Assembly (NCBI GenBank): GCA_049603715.1
Contig: JBMYSW010000002.1
Span: 176,892 to 240,891 of the forward strand
Source: Pontibacterium sp049603715
GTDB lineage: Bacteria > Pseudomonadota > Gammaproteobacteria > Pseudomonadales > Balneatricaceae
DNA: 64,000 nt
Direction: 5' to 3'
Shown one piece after another: positions 44,856 to 53,987 of this stretch (positions are counted from its first letter, which is position 1; every line of letters begins with the position of its first letter). A program made the position numbers and the translations under genes. Under the pieces are notes generated by a model. That model searched no databases. It saw only the letters and a list, made by a program, of their open reading frames with translations, and was not told where the DNA came from.

Positions 44856-46568
44856 TTAAGCGTCGGCGCTGCTTTCTGAGATAAAGCCCAGAAGCTTCTG
44901 CACCTGCTCAGCAACACCCAAGTCAGCCTCTAGGCTAACTGCGCGGGCCTGCTGTGCGTCTACTACAGCAACTGTGTCGTCACCTTCGCCACCATCAACC
45001 AAGGCAATAAGGCCTTGAGCAGAAAGTAGCTTAGCCACTTCAATGGCTGGCACGTCTAAACGTTGCGACAATTGTGCAGGTACTGCACCTACCGCACGAC
45101 CGGCTTCAAACAGTGCTTTTTCTGCTGAGTAGATCAAAGTTTGACGTACTTGCGTATCGCCACCACTGATCACAAAGGCACCCGCGGTTTGACCAAAGCG
45201 GCGTGCTTTATCAGCGTCGGTGATTGTACGCTCAGTAACGATATCTAGTGCAGCGTTAGCACCATCATTTTGTTCAGCGATCATACCCGCTGCCACAGTG
45301 GCGTTGGTTAGGCGATCGATAATGATGAAAGAACCAGTGCCGTGGTGTTTGCGGTAGTCATCAGCAATCACTGGGCGCTCTAGTGTGATTTCACAACGAG
45401 CAATATCGTTCAGCTCTAGGCTAGATACTTGAGACTCTTCAAGGGTGTTAACGTCTACACGGTGACGAACGTTAGTGATGCCGCCTGCAATAGTTGCAGT
45501 CGCCAACTTTACGTCGTACTTACGCGCTGGGTTAAGCTTCTCTTCCGACATCCACACCACCATGGCGTCAAACTGACGGCTGGTTGCAGGTACATTGTCA
45601 GAAGAAACCAAAACATCACCACGTGAAATGTCGATTTCGTCTTTTAGCGTTAGCGTCACAGACATTGGCGGGAAGGCTTCATCTAGCTCGCCGTCAAAAG
45701 TGACAATTTTGTCGACAACACTTGATTTACCAGAAGGCAGAACCGTTACCGCATCACCTGGGCGAACCGTACCTGAGGTCAGCGTGCCACAGTAACCACG
45801 GAAGTCGAGGTTAGGACGGTTAACGTACTGAACGGGGAAGCGCAACTCGTCAAAGTTGTGGTCGCTACCGATCTCAACGGTTTCTAGCATCTCCATCAAA
45901 GGTACACCTGTGTACCAAGGGGTGCTTTCAGACACGCTGACTACGTTGTCGCCGTTTAGGGCAGACAGAGGTACAAACTGAATATCTGGCAAGTCTAGAG
46001 ACTCAGCAAACTTGAGGTAGTCTTCACGGATTTCGTTGTAACGATCTTCGCTGAACTCCACCAAGTCCATTTTGTTAACAGCAACGATGGTGTGCTTAAT
46101 GCCCAACAATGACGTGATGTAGCTATGACGCTTCGTTTGAACTTGTACACCGTAACGGGCGTCGATCAAGATAATCGCCAAGTCACACGTAGATGCACCG
46201 GTCGCCATGTTGCGGGTGTACTGCTCGTGCCCAGGAGTATCAGCGATGATGAACTTACGCTTATCCGTAGAGAAGTAACGGTAAGCAACGTCGATAGTGA
46301 TACCTTGCTCACGCTCCGCTTGTAGGCCGTCAACCAACAACGCAAGGTCTAGCGCCTCACCAGCATTACCCACTTTTGCGTTATCGTTTTGGATCGCTGC
46401 CAACTGATCTTCGTAGATCATTTTAGAATCGTGCAATAGGCGACCGATGAGGGTTGATTTACCGTCATCAACGCTACCACAGGTTAAAAAGCGCAAAAGC
46501 TCTTTGTTTTCGTGTTGTTTTAAATAGGCCTGAATGTCCGATGCAATCAGATCACTTTGGTGACTCAT
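44856..46568 (-). CDS. cysN: Sulfate adenylyltransferase subunit 1 with degenerate C-terminal APS-kinase-like tail
   Basis: GTPase subunit of ATP sulfurylase; with CysD it makes APS from sulfate and ATP. 570 residues, about 95 longer than E. coli CysN. GTPase motifs are intact: CGSVDDGKST (31-39), DTPGHEQY (110-117) and NKMD (165-168). The EF-Tu-like domains follow to about residue 430. The tail (about 440-570) resembles an APS kinase (CysC) domain that has decayed. SAEKALFEAGRAV matches CysC, but the position of the P-loop (normally GLSGSGKST) reads SGGDTQVRQT, and the rest of the kinase is missing. It may be a broken CysNC fusion kept as a structural tail. It starts 66 bp after cysD and ends before a terminator. 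Confidence 0.94.
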   Translation of the reverse strand: MSHQSDLIASDIQAYLKQHENKELLRFLTCGSVDDGKSTLIGRLLHDSKMIYEDQLAAIQNDNAKVGNAGEALDLALLVDGLQAEREQGITIDVAYRYFSTDKRKFIIADTPGHEQYTRNMATGASTCDLAIILIDARYGVQVQTKRHSYITSLLGIKHTIVAVNKMDLVEFSEDRYNEIREDYLKFAESLDLPDIQFVPLSALNGDNVVSVSESTPWYTGVPLMEMLETVEIGSDHNFDELRFPVQYVNRPNLDFRGYCGTLTSGTVRPGDAVTVLPSGKSSVVDKIVTFDGELDEAFPPMSVTLTLKDEIDISRGDVLVSSDNVPATSRQFDAMVVWMSEEKLNPARKYDVKLATATIAGGITNVRHRVDVNTLEESQVSSLELNDIARCEITLERPVIADDYRKHHGTGSFIIIDRLTNATVAAGMIAEQNDGANAALDIVTERTITDADKARRFGQTAGAFVISGGDTQVRQTLIYSAEKALFEAGRAVGAVPAQLSQRLDVPAIEVAKLLSAQGLIALVDGGEGDDTVAVVDAQQARAVSLEADLGVAEQVQKLLGFISESSADA

Positions 46569-46634
46569 AATTCTGTCTCTTATAAACGCGGTTAAACCAC
46601 AAGGCTAAAAGTAAATAACGACCACAGAGAAAAC

Positions 46635-47552
46635 TTAGAAGTAACCTTCCATTTTCTTTTGCTCCATTGAGCCAGCACTATCGTGGTCGATGGCACGGCC
46701 TTGGCGCTCAGAGGTTGTGGTTAACAACATTTCTTGAATGATTTCAGGTAGCGTTGCTGCTTCAGACTCCACCGCACCAGTCAGCGGGTAACAACCCAAG
46801 GTACGGAAACGCACGCTCTTCATTTCTGGCACTTCGCCTTCACCTAGTGGCATACGCTCGTCATCTACCATGATGAGCATGCCGTCGCGCTCTACCACTG
46901 GGCGCTTATCAGAGAAGTACAGAGGTACAATTGGCACAGACTCTAGGTAGATGTATTGCCAAATATCAAGCTCAGTCCAGTTAGACAGCGGGAATACTCG
47001 AATGCTTTCGCCTTTGTCGATACGGGTGTTGTAGGTATCCCACAACTCTGGACGCTGGCTTTTAGGGTCCCAACGGTGGTTGCTGTCACGGAAAGAGAAC
47101 ACACGCTCTTTAGCACGTGATTTTTCTTCGTCACGACGCGCGCCACCAAAAGCGGCATCAAACTTGTATTTGTTCAACGCTTGCTTCAGGGCTTGAGTCT
47201 TCATGATATCGGTATGCTTTTTAGAGCCGTGAGTGAACGGACCCACACCCATATCAACACCTTCTTGGTTGATATGAACAAGTAACTCCATACCCGCATC
47301 TTTTGCCATTTGATCGCGGAACTTGATCATTTCCTTAAACTTCCACGTGGTATCTACGTGTAGCAGTGGGAAAGGAGGGTTGCCCGGAAAGAAGGCTTTA
47401 CGCGCTAAGTGCAGCATTACCGCAGAGTCTTTACCGATTGAGTAAAGCATAACTGGGTTTTCAAATTCTGATGCTACTTCGCGAATAATATGAATACTTT
47501 CGGCTTCCAACTGCCGAAGGTGGGTTAAGCGATGTTCCGGCAAAGATGTCAT
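46635..47552 (-). CDS. cysD: Sulfate adenylyltransferase subunit 2
   Basis: Catalytic subunit of ATP sulfurylase, an N-type (PP-motif) ATP pyrophosphatase fold. 305 residues, as in E. coli (302). The PP-loop is LYSIGKDSAVMLHL. DTTWKFKEMIKFRD and RRDEEKSRAKER are conserved, the latter in the active site. FPLSNWTELDIWQYI and GCYPLTGA are typical. The start ATG at 47552 follows an AT-rich region. It is the first gene of cysDN, divergent from the TauE-like transporter and cysI. Confidence 0.97.
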   Translation of the reverse strand: MTSLPEHRLTHLRQLEAESIHIIREVASEFENPVMLYSIGKDSAVMLHLARKAFFPGNPPFPLLHVDTTWKFKEMIKFRDQMAKDAGMELLVHINQEGVDMGVGPFTHGSKKHTDIMKTQALKQALNKYKFDAAFGGARRDEEKSRAKERVFSFRDSNHRWDPKSQRPELWDTYNTRIDKGESIRVFPLSNWTELDIWQYIYLESVPIVPLYFSDKRPVVERDGMLIMVDDERMPLGEGEVPEMKSVRFRTLGCYPLTGAVESEAATLPEIIQEMLLTTTSERQGRAIDHDSAGSMEQKKMEGYF

Positions 47553-47856
47553 TATCTCACACTCTTATAAAATACAGATTTCTTTGGAAAATATTGTACC
47601 GGAAGCCAATGAAAGACACACGATAGAATATTGATTTATCTATTATCTCTCGACGCAGTTAAAACAAAAAAGAATATATATGAATTTATAAATAACTTTT
47701 TTGCATATAAATCCACCCTTGGTTAAGGCGTAACCAAGGGCCCCAAGCAATCTTGTTGTTATTTCAAAAAGAACTAAGGGGCTTATAAATTATTATTTTG
47801 AGTTATATGCAAAGACACGTACCATAGCGCCCGTTAAAGTTGTGGGTGGTACCTCT
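47553..47856. promoter_or_regulatory. AT-rich divergent region between cysD and the TauE-like gene
   Basis: About 300 bp, very AT-rich at 47620-47720 (including ATATATATG and TTTATAAATAAC). Divergent sulfur genes on both sides make this a natural place for CysB-type control, since CysB sites are AT-rich and loosely conserved. I cannot define individual sites by eye. Confidence 0.4.
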
Positions 47857-48642
47857 ATGGAATTTGCATATATCCTAGCTGGCCTTGTTGTAGGTTTAGT
47901 GGTTGGCTTGACCGGCATAGGTGGTGGTGCATTAATGACACCTATCCTGATTGTCGGCTTTGGTATTCCGCCTGTTACTGCGGTCAGTACTGACCTTTTA
48001 TACGCAGCAGTAACCAAAAGTGGCGGCATTGTCGCCTATGCTCGTAATAAAATGATTGAGTTTAGGGTTGTAGGCCTGCTGTTGTGCGGTAGTATACCCG
48101 GCTGTTTAGTCACACTCAGTTATTTGCATGAGTTAGAAGGGCTAGACAAAATAGAGCACTTAATGAACCTCACTTTAGGTGTATCATTAGTACTCACTTC
48201 TTTTGCAGTGTTTTTTCGCCAGCGTATCCGTGATCGCGCCCTTGCTTGGCAACAAGATCCAAAGGCTCAACGCTTAGGCCAGTGGCGGCCATATATTACC
48301 GCCATCATGGGCTTTGCTTTGGGCGGTATGGTGACCTTGTCATCGGTAGGTGCCGGCGCACTGGGTACCGCGTTACTGATTGTGCTTTACCCTAAACTGT
48401 CGATGCAGCAAATCGTGGGCACCGACCTCCTCCATGCCGTGGTATTAACCGCCATTGCAGGTGCGGGTCATTACGATATGGGTAATGTCGATCTCACACT
48501 GCTTGCTTACCTTTTGGTAGGTTCGTTACCCGGTGTATTTTTGGGCGGCCACTTGGGCGTTCGTTTATCACCAAAGATTATGCAGCCAATTATGGGTTCA
48601 CTCCTATTGGCGATTGGCTTGCGGTTTATGATCGCAGGCTAA
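47857..48642 (+). CDS. TauE/SafE family sulfite/sulfur-oxyanion transporter
   Basis: Polytopic membrane protein of about 261 residues with seven or eight hydrophobic segments in two related halves. The first half begins GLVVGLTGIGGGALMTPIL and the second has SSVGAGALGTALLIVLYP; both are TauE/SafE (DUF81) signatures. Members move sulfite, sulfoacetate or related anions. It stands directly before cysI (59 bp) and divergent from cysDN. This suggests sulfite efflux or sulfate/sulfite handling during assimilation. I chose ATG 47857, with GGTGG upstream, over the GTG at 47842. Confidence 0.9.
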   Translation: MEFAYILAGLVVGLVVGLTGIGGGALMTPILIVGFGIPPVTAVSTDLLYAAVTKSGGIVAYARNKMIEFRVVGLLLCGSIPGCLVTLSYLHELEGLDKIEHLMNLTLGVSLVLTSFAVFFRQRIRDRALAWQQDPKAQRLGQWRPYITAIMGFALGGMVTLSSVGAGALGTALLIVLYPKLSMQQIVGTDLLHAVVLTAIAGAGHYDMGNVDLTLLAYLLVGSLPGVFLGGHLGVRLSPKIMQPIMGSLLLAIGLRFMIAG

Positions 48643-48701
48643 CTGTTTATAACGCTTGGTAAGGTGGCCAAGCGATAAAAGCCGACTTAAGGTATTTAAT
48701 C

Positions 48702-50360
48702 ATGTATCAATATACTCCTGTCGATCAGAAACTGGTTGATGAGCGTGTGGCACAGTTTCGTGACCAAACACGTCGTTTTTTAGCAGGTGAGCTGCCTGAA
48801 GACGAGTTCCTCGCTTTACGTTTGATGAACGGCCTGTACGTTCAACGTCATGCACCGATGCTACGTGTTGCGGTGCCTTACGGCCTAATGTCGGCTGAGC
48901 AAATGCGCACACTAGCGCACATCGCTCGTACCTACGATAAAGGTTACGGCCACTTTACTACCCGTACTAACATTCAGTTCAACTGGCCTGAGCTAGAAAA
49001 AGTACCGGATATCCTTGAAGAGCTTGCTAAAGTTCAAATGCACGCGATTCAAACGTCAGGTAACTGTATTCGTAACACCACAACTGACCAGTTTGCTGGC
49101 GTTACAGCCGACGAGCTAGAAGATCCACGCCCTTACTGTGAGATCATTCGTCAGTGGTCTAGCTTGCACCCAGAGTTTGCTTACCTACCGCGTAAGTTCA
49201 AAATCGCCGTATCGTCTGGCCCTAACGACCGTGCTGCGTCACAAGTGCACGATATCGGCCTACAAATGGTTAAAAACGACCAAGGCGAAGTGGGCTTTGA
49301 AGTATTGGTAGGTGGCGGCCTTGGCCGTACGCCATACATTGGCCAAACTATTCGCACCTTCTTGGCCAAAGAAGACCTACTTTCTTACCTTGATGCAATT
49401 TTGCGCGTATACAACCTTAACGGTCGTCGCGACAACAAGTACAAAGCCCGTATCAAAATCTTGGTTAACGCCATGGGTATCGACGCCTTCCGCGACCTTG
49501 TAGAAGCGGAGTGGGAGCACACTCGCGATACAGACCTTAAGTTAACTGAAGCTGAAATTGAGCGCGTAAAAGCTCAATTTACACCGTTCGACTACGAAGC
49601 AAGCGCAGCTGCTGATACCTCTTTGCAAGAGAAGCTAGCGGCTAACGAAGAGTTTGCTGTTTGGTACCGCCAAAACACCGTTGAGCACAAGGTTGCAGGC
49701 TACCGCATCGCATACGTGTCTCTTAAGCCACACCTAGGCGCGCCTGGTGACATCACCGACAAGCAAATGGATATCGTTGCAGACTTGGCCGACAAGTACA
49801 GCTTTGGCGAAATTCGTTCAACGCATAACCAAAACCTTGTATTGGCTGACGTTCGCAACCAAGACCTTTACACCGTTTGGGAAACCCTTTCTGAGGCTAA
49901 CCTAGCACGCGCTAACATTGGTACCCTTACCGATATGACGGTGTGCCCAGGTGGCGACTTCTGTGCACTGGCTAACGCAAAAACACTGGGTATTGCTGAG
50001 CAAATCCAAGAGCGTTTTGACAACCTTGACTACCAATACGACCTTGGCGAGCTAAAGCTCAACATGTCGGGTTGTATTAACGCATGTAGCCACCACCACG
50101 TTGGCCACATTGGTATCTTGGGTGTAGACCGCCGTGGCGAAGACTTCTACCAAATCACCTTGGGTGGTTCTGATGGTAGTGATGCTGCTCTAGGTAAAGT
50201 GCTTGGTAAGTCGGTTGCAGCACACGAAGTTGCCGATATTCTTCAGCGCATCCTAGACGTATTTGTTCAACAACGTATCGAAGGCGAGCGTTTCATCGAT
50301 TGTTACCGTCGCCTTGGCGCCGCACCATTTAAGGAGAGCGCATATGCCACTAATCATTAA
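48702..50360 (+). CDS. cysI: Sulfite reductase hemoprotein (nitrite/sulfite reductase family)
   Basis: Reduces sulfite to sulfide with siroheme and a coupled [4Fe-4S] cluster. 552 residues. Two ferredoxin-like/siroheme repeats are visible (GHFTTRTNIQFNW and SFGEIRSTHNQNLVL). Cluster/siroheme Cys lie in TVCPGGDFCALA (C-x5-C) and in MSGCINACSHHHVG (C-x3-C). The form resembles Pseudomonas CysI rather than the E. coli NADPH enzyme. No cysJ flavoprotein is in the window, so ferredoxin or another donor is likely. Its stop overlaps the DUF934 start by 17 bp. Confidence 0.94.
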   Translation: MYQYTPVDQKLVDERVAQFRDQTRRFLAGELPEDEFLALRLMNGLYVQRHAPMLRVAVPYGLMSAEQMRTLAHIARTYDKGYGHFTTRTNIQFNWPELEKVPDILEELAKVQMHAIQTSGNCIRNTTTDQFAGVTADELEDPRPYCEIIRQWSSLHPEFAYLPRKFKIAVSSGPNDRAASQVHDIGLQMVKNDQGEVGFEVLVGGGLGRTPYIGQTIRTFLAKEDLLSYLDAILRVYNLNGRRDNKYKARIKILVNAMGIDAFRDLVEAEWEHTRDTDLKLTEAEIERVKAQFTPFDYEASAAADTSLQEKLAANEEFAVWYRQNTVEHKVAGYRIAYVSLKPHLGAPGDITDKQMDIVADLADKYSFGEIRSTHNQNLVLADVRNQDLYTVWETLSEANLARANIGTLTDMTVCPGGDFCALANAKTLGIAEQIQERFDNLDYQYDLGELKLNMSGCINACSHHHVGHIGILGVDRRGEDFYQITLGGSDGSDAALGKVLGKSVAAHEVADILQRILDVFVQQRIEGERFIDCYRRLGAAPFKESAYATNH

Positions 50361-50817
50361 TGGCCAAGTCGAAACTAACGACGCTTGGGAACTCGCGACT
50401 GAAGAAAACGTCACTAGCCTAACGGGCCAAGTGATTGTTCCTTTTGCTTTGTACGCCGACAACAAAGACGCCCTAGCGGCTGACAAAGTTGCCATTGCCG
50501 TAACCGGTGACGACGACCTCGAAGCATTTTTTGCGATCGCGCAAGACTTTGAACTAGTTGCTGTAGACTTCCCAGTGCTACGTGATGGTCGCGGCTTTAG
50601 CGTCGCTACCCGCTTGCGTCGCGAAGGCTTTAAAGGCCAAATTCGCGCCATCGGCGACGTTTCACAAGACCGTCTTGGTTTTATGGCACGCTGTGGCTTT
50701 GATGCCTATGTCGTTCCTGAAGACCGCTTTAGCGAAGAAGTATTGGGCGCTTTCACTGAAATGAGCGTTCATTACCAAGGTGCAGCTGACGCATCGCGTC
50801 CGGTTTACCACCAGTAA
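50344..50817 (+). CDS. DUF934 family protein, companion of sulfite reductase
   Basis: 157 residues, soluble. It contains VDFPVLRDGRGFSVATRLRR, the core signature of DUF934, and GDVSQDRLGFMARCGFDAYVV. The function is not established; the family is found next to this type of cysI in proteobacteria such as Pseudomonas and is thought to help the reductase. ATG 50344 has AAGGAG just upstream and lies inside the end of cysI, so translation is coupled. A longer frame from 50263 would overlap cysI much further and is not needed. Confidence 0.9.
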   Translation: MPLIINGQVETNDAWELATEENVTSLTGQVIVPFALYADNKDALAADKVAIAVTGDDDLEAFFAIAQDFELVAVDFPVLRDGRGFSVATRLRREGFKGQIRAIGDVSQDRLGFMARCGFDAYVVPEDRFSEEVLGAFTEMSVHYQGAADASRPVYHQ

Positions 50818-50824
50818 TCGCCAA

Positions 50825-50863
50825 CCCACGGGTGTACTTGCACAGCCAATGCACACTCGTGGG
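50825..50863 (+). terminator. Stem-loop after the cysI-DUF934 pair
   Basis: CCCACGGGTGT pairs with ACACTCGTGGG (one G-T pair), with TGCA/TGCA inside. It begins 8 bp past the stop. Pyrimidine-rich sequence follows, but no T-run, so termination efficiency is uncertain. Confidence 0.5.
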
Positions 50864-51068
50864 CTCTCCTCCCCCCTTATTCTACTTTCTCAGTTAGCCC
50901 GCGCGCACAATCACTTACGCCTCCCCGCCAAGGTAAACATTGCGCCATAAAACCGGCTAAAAGCCCGATAAAACCTTACGAAAACTCAGCGTTTTAGCCC
51001 AAAAATCATGTAAAATAAAACCCAATTTACACGATCATTGATTCGCTTTATTGCCGTAGGATTAAGCA

Positions 51069-52490
51069 GTGGACTATTTACCGTTATTTTTTAAATTAGA
51101 ACAACGTCATGTCTTAGTTGTTGGAGGCGGTGCCATTGCATTACGCAAATCCACCTTGCTGGCCCGCGCTGGTGCCATTATCACCGTTGTCGCCCCCGAA
51201 ATTTCGCAAGGCGTTCGCGACCTTATCGCCGCACATAACGGCCACCTGATTGAGCGTAAATACCAAGCCAGTGACCTCGACGAAAAAGTACTCGTAATTG
51301 CGGCAACCGAAATTGAAGAAGTGAATCAGCAAGTTCATCACGATGCGGTACCACGCAACATTCCTGTTAACGTGGTAGACACACCCAAGCTTTGCACCTT
51401 TGTTTTTCCTGCCATTGTTGACCGCTCACCTATCGTTATTGGTATTTCATCAGGCGGTGCTGCACCCGTGCTTGCACGCCTATTACGCGCCCGTTTAGAA
51501 ACCCTTATTCCGCAGGGCTACAGCTCTCTTAGCCAGTTAGCGAACCGCTTTCGCGACCGTGTAAAAGCCAAGTTCAGCACCGTAAACCAACGCCGCGTTT
51601 TTTGGGAAGACGTATTACAAGGCCAAGTGGCTGAGAAAGTCTTTGCCGGTAAACACAAAGACGCAGAGGCACTGCTTGAGCAAAAACTGGACGCCGCCGA
51701 TGCCAACCAAGGCACAGGTGAGGTTTACCTAGTAGGTGGCGGCCCTGGCGACCCGGAGCTTCTAACATTTAAAGCACTGCGCTTAATGCAACAAGCCGAC
51801 GTCGTACTTTACGATGCGCTTGTTTCTGAGGCCGTTATTGACCTATGCCGCCGCGATGCCGACCGTATTTTTGTCGGCAAAAAGCGTGATAACCACGCCG
51901 TGCCACAGCAAGGCATTAACGACCTACTGGTTGAGCATGCCAAGCAAGGTAAGCGTGTTTTACGCCTAAAAGGCGGTGACCCCTTTATTTTCGGCCGTGG
52001 TGGCGAAGAGCTACAAACCCTTAAGCAGCACGGCATTTCATTTCAAGTGGTGCCAGGTATTACTGCTGCAAGCGCATGTTCTACCTACGCAGGTATTCCT
52101 CTTACCCACCGCGACTATGCGCAATCGGTTAAGTTTGTAACCGGCCAACTGAAAAACCGCACCACCGACCTTAACTACGCGGAGCTGGTACACCCTAATC
52201 AAACCATCGTGTTTTATATGGGCCTTCACACGGTTGGCGAGCTAACGCAAAACCTTATTAAGCACGGTAAGCCAGCTCATACCCCTGCTGCCATTGTGTC
52301 TAAGGGTACACGCCCAGACCAAAAAGTTCTCACGGGTACGCTAGAAACCTTGGCAGCACTGCAAGCAGAGGCACAACTCGAAGCGCCTGCATTGATTATT
52401 GTCGGTGAAGTGGTTGAACTCCACGAAGACCTCGCATGGTTTGGCGATGAAGTATTGGCACAGCAGGGTACCGACCTTATTACCCGCTAA
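51069..52490 (+). CDS. cysG: Siroheme synthase (trifunctional)
   Basis: Makes siroheme for CysI from uroporphyrinogen III: two SAM-dependent methylations, NAD+ dehydrogenation and iron insertion. 473 residues. The N-terminal dehydrogenase/ferrochelatase part has LVVGGGAIALRKSTLL and VVDTPKLCTFVFPAIVDRSPI with SSGGAAPVLARLLR. The methyltransferase part begins YLVGGGPGDPELLTFKAL and has LKGGDPFIFGRGGEE, VVPGITAASACSTYAGIPLTHRD and FYMGL. GTG at 51069 is the start, supported by alignment to the E. coli N-terminus (MDxLPxF) and by TAGGA 7 nt upstream. It is placed between cysI and cysH. Confidence 0.97.
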   Translation: MDYLPLFFKLEQRHVLVVGGGAIALRKSTLLARAGAIITVVAPEISQGVRDLIAAHNGHLIERKYQASDLDEKVLVIAATEIEEVNQQVHHDAVPRNIPVNVVDTPKLCTFVFPAIVDRSPIVIGISSGGAAPVLARLLRARLETLIPQGYSSLSQLANRFRDRVKAKFSTVNQRRVFWEDVLQGQVAEKVFAGKHKDAEALLEQKLDAADANQGTGEVYLVGGGPGDPELLTFKALRLMQQADVVLYDALVSEAVIDLCRRDADRIFVGKKRDNHAVPQQGINDLLVEHAKQGKRVLRLKGGDPFIFGRGGEELQTLKQHGISFQVVPGITAASACSTYAGIPLTHRDYAQSVKFVTGQLKNRTTDLNYAELVHPNQTIVFYMGLHTVGELTQNLIKHGKPAHTPAAIVSKGTRPDQKVLTGTLETLAALQAEAQLEAPALIIVGEVVELHEDLAWFGDEVLAQQGTDLITR

Positions 52491-52522
52491 GGCGCGAGTG
52501 CCAAACACCTGATCGCAAACAT

Positions 52523-52563
52523 AAAAAAGGGGTGAGTAACATCGTGTTACTCACCCCTTTTTA
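52523..52563. terminator. Bidirectional terminator between cysG and cysH
   Basis: AAAAGGGGTGAGTAACA pairs with TGTTACTCACCCCTTTT around a tiny loop. T-runs are present on both sides. It serves two convergent genes. Confidence 0.95.
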
Positions 52564-52602
52564 GTGCCCTTCTAACACAGGGCACCGCTAATTTTGAAAA
52601 CC

Positions 52603-53223
52603 TTAGAACTTGGTGTGCAAACCACATTCACGGCCTTGTAGACCTTTGGTTGGGTCAAAGTAATTTGTTACGTTCGGCAAGCCGTGCTCTTTTAGGTACG
52701 CTTCCATATCTGCTTCTTTCCAGTTCAGCAGTGGCGCTACTTTGACGGCACCGTTCAAGCCTTCACCAAAGACTTCCATATTTTGTCTAAATTCAGTTTG
52801 CTCACTGCGAACAGCGGTAAACCAAACGTCAGGCGCTTGCTCTTTCATCGCACGTTTAAACGGCGCGAGTTTAAAGTGGTCAGTGAATTCGTCGTGCTTT
52901 TCTTCGCCGATATCTGGCACACCACCATGAGCGCAATCCCAACGCATAGAGCTCATTGTTGGAGTGTACACTTCGATGTTTAAGTTCAGCGACTTGATCA
53001 ACTCTTCGGCTACCAAGTAGGTGTCACGTGTGTTGTAACCAGAGTCGATCCAAATGATAGGCATGTCTGGTTTAATTTGCGTGACCATGTGCAAAATAAC
53101 CGCTTCGTGCGGACCAAAGTTAGTGGTCGTGATGGCTTTATTAGCACCCTCTAAGGCGAATTTGATAATTTCTTGAGGAGAAGCCTGTCCTAGCTTTTCG
53201 TTAGCACTTGCAAGATCGATCAT
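52603..53223 (-). CDS. cysH: Phosphoadenylyl-sulfate reductase (PAPS reductase type)
   Basis: Reduces PAPS to sulfite with thioredoxin. About 206 residues, shorter than E. coli CysH (244). It has the PP-loop-like fold with IIWIDSGYNTRDTY and the catalytic C-terminal motif GRECGLHTKF (ECGLH). Neither the CC pair nor the CxxC pair that bind [4Fe-4S] in APS reductases is present; the one other Cys is in RWDCAHGG. So this is the PAPS type, which requires an APS kinase, and none is intact here. I chose ATG 53223 with AGGT upstream; a GTG two codons earlier is possible. It is convergent with cysG. Confidence 0.92.
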   Translation of the reverse strand: MIDLASANEKLGQASPQEIIKFALEGANKAITTTNFGPHEAVILHMVTQIKPDMPIIWIDSGYNTRDTYLVAEELIKSLNLNIEVYTPTMSSMRWDCAHGGVPDIGEEKHDEFTDHFKLAPFKRAMKEQAPDVWFTAVRSEQTEFRQNMEVFGEGLNGAVKVAPLLNWKEADMEAYLKEHGLPNVTNYFDPTKGLQGRECGLHTKF

Positions 53224-53712
53224 TAACACTTACCTATTCAATATCTAGAAGTGGCTCACGGGCCACAAACATACATCTAAACCAGCCATTTGGCACAGTA
53301 GCCGTTACGCCACTGGGATACCCAAAAGAAAGCAAACACCGTTTTTACACAGGCCTTTGCTTAAATACCGGCTCAAACATTCGCGGATATTACCGCTAAA
53401 ATTCTAAGGTTTATGGTACCTCTTTTCGCTGCTAAAGCCATCGGGCAAGAGGCTAAACTTCAAGGCTACTTTTTCATAAGGTTATAACCATATCATCGCC
53501 TTATAATACTTTATTATATGATGACGCAGTGCCTCCTCTTTAAAAAGCCCGCACAAGACTTCGCTTAGCATCAACAATGGTTAAGCACTGACGCAGCTCA
53601 GGTATGGCTTTTTTGCACCTTTTTCTGGCTCGCTTCTGAGCCTCTTCTGACCCGCCTTAGACAAAGCATCTTAAAAAAACTTAAAAAGATACATTCTCTA
53701 AAACGACTCACG

Positions 53713-53718
53713 TATAAT
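53713..53718 (+). promoter_or_regulatory. Candidate -10 box for the SLC13 gene
   Basis: Exact TATAAT. No good -35 at 17 bp. If used, the mRNA leader is about 290 nt, long enough for a structured regulatory RNA. Confidence 0.35.
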
Positions 53719-53924
53719 CGCCGCACCTGCAAAGATCGCACAAAAACAATTAAGCCAAGGCGCCAGTATGCCCTTAGCTTTTGCGTAAAAATAAAGCATC
53801 GCAGCAAAAATAATTACAAATCTCACGGATTAACTCCGTCTTTCGCTGGTTATGAGTATTAGCAACGCTCAAATACTTAAAGCCGAGAATCATCGTTACA
53901 ATCCCAACGTTATTAATCGATTAA

Positions 53925-53987
53925 GTTGAGGTTGCTGAGTCTCATCCCGTCAGGGAATCAACAAATTAGAATCGCCGCTTTATGGCG
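53925..53987 (+). ncRNA. Candidate structured leader element upstream of the SLC13 gene
   Basis: GTTGA (53925-53929) pairs with TCAAC (53958-53962), enclosing TCCC-GTCA-GGGA (53945-53956). A further hairpin, CGCC/GGCG (53973-53987), stands just before the coding region. I do not match this to any riboswitch class I know. The stems are short and could be chance. Confidence 0.25.

Noticed and set aside
44856..46568. Functional CysNC fusion
   Set aside because: The kinase P-loop is absent and the tail is only about 140 residues, so it cannot be an active APS kinase.
50263..50343. Longer N-terminal extension of the DUF934 protein
   Set aside because: It would overlap cysI by almost 100 bp, while ATG 50344 has a strong AAGGAG ribosome site and a family-like N-terminus.
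53598..53807. 69-codon minus-strand frame upstream of the SLC13 gene
   Set aside because: It is rich in Arg/Phe from AT/GC runs, has no start signal and lies across the candidate SLC13 promoter.
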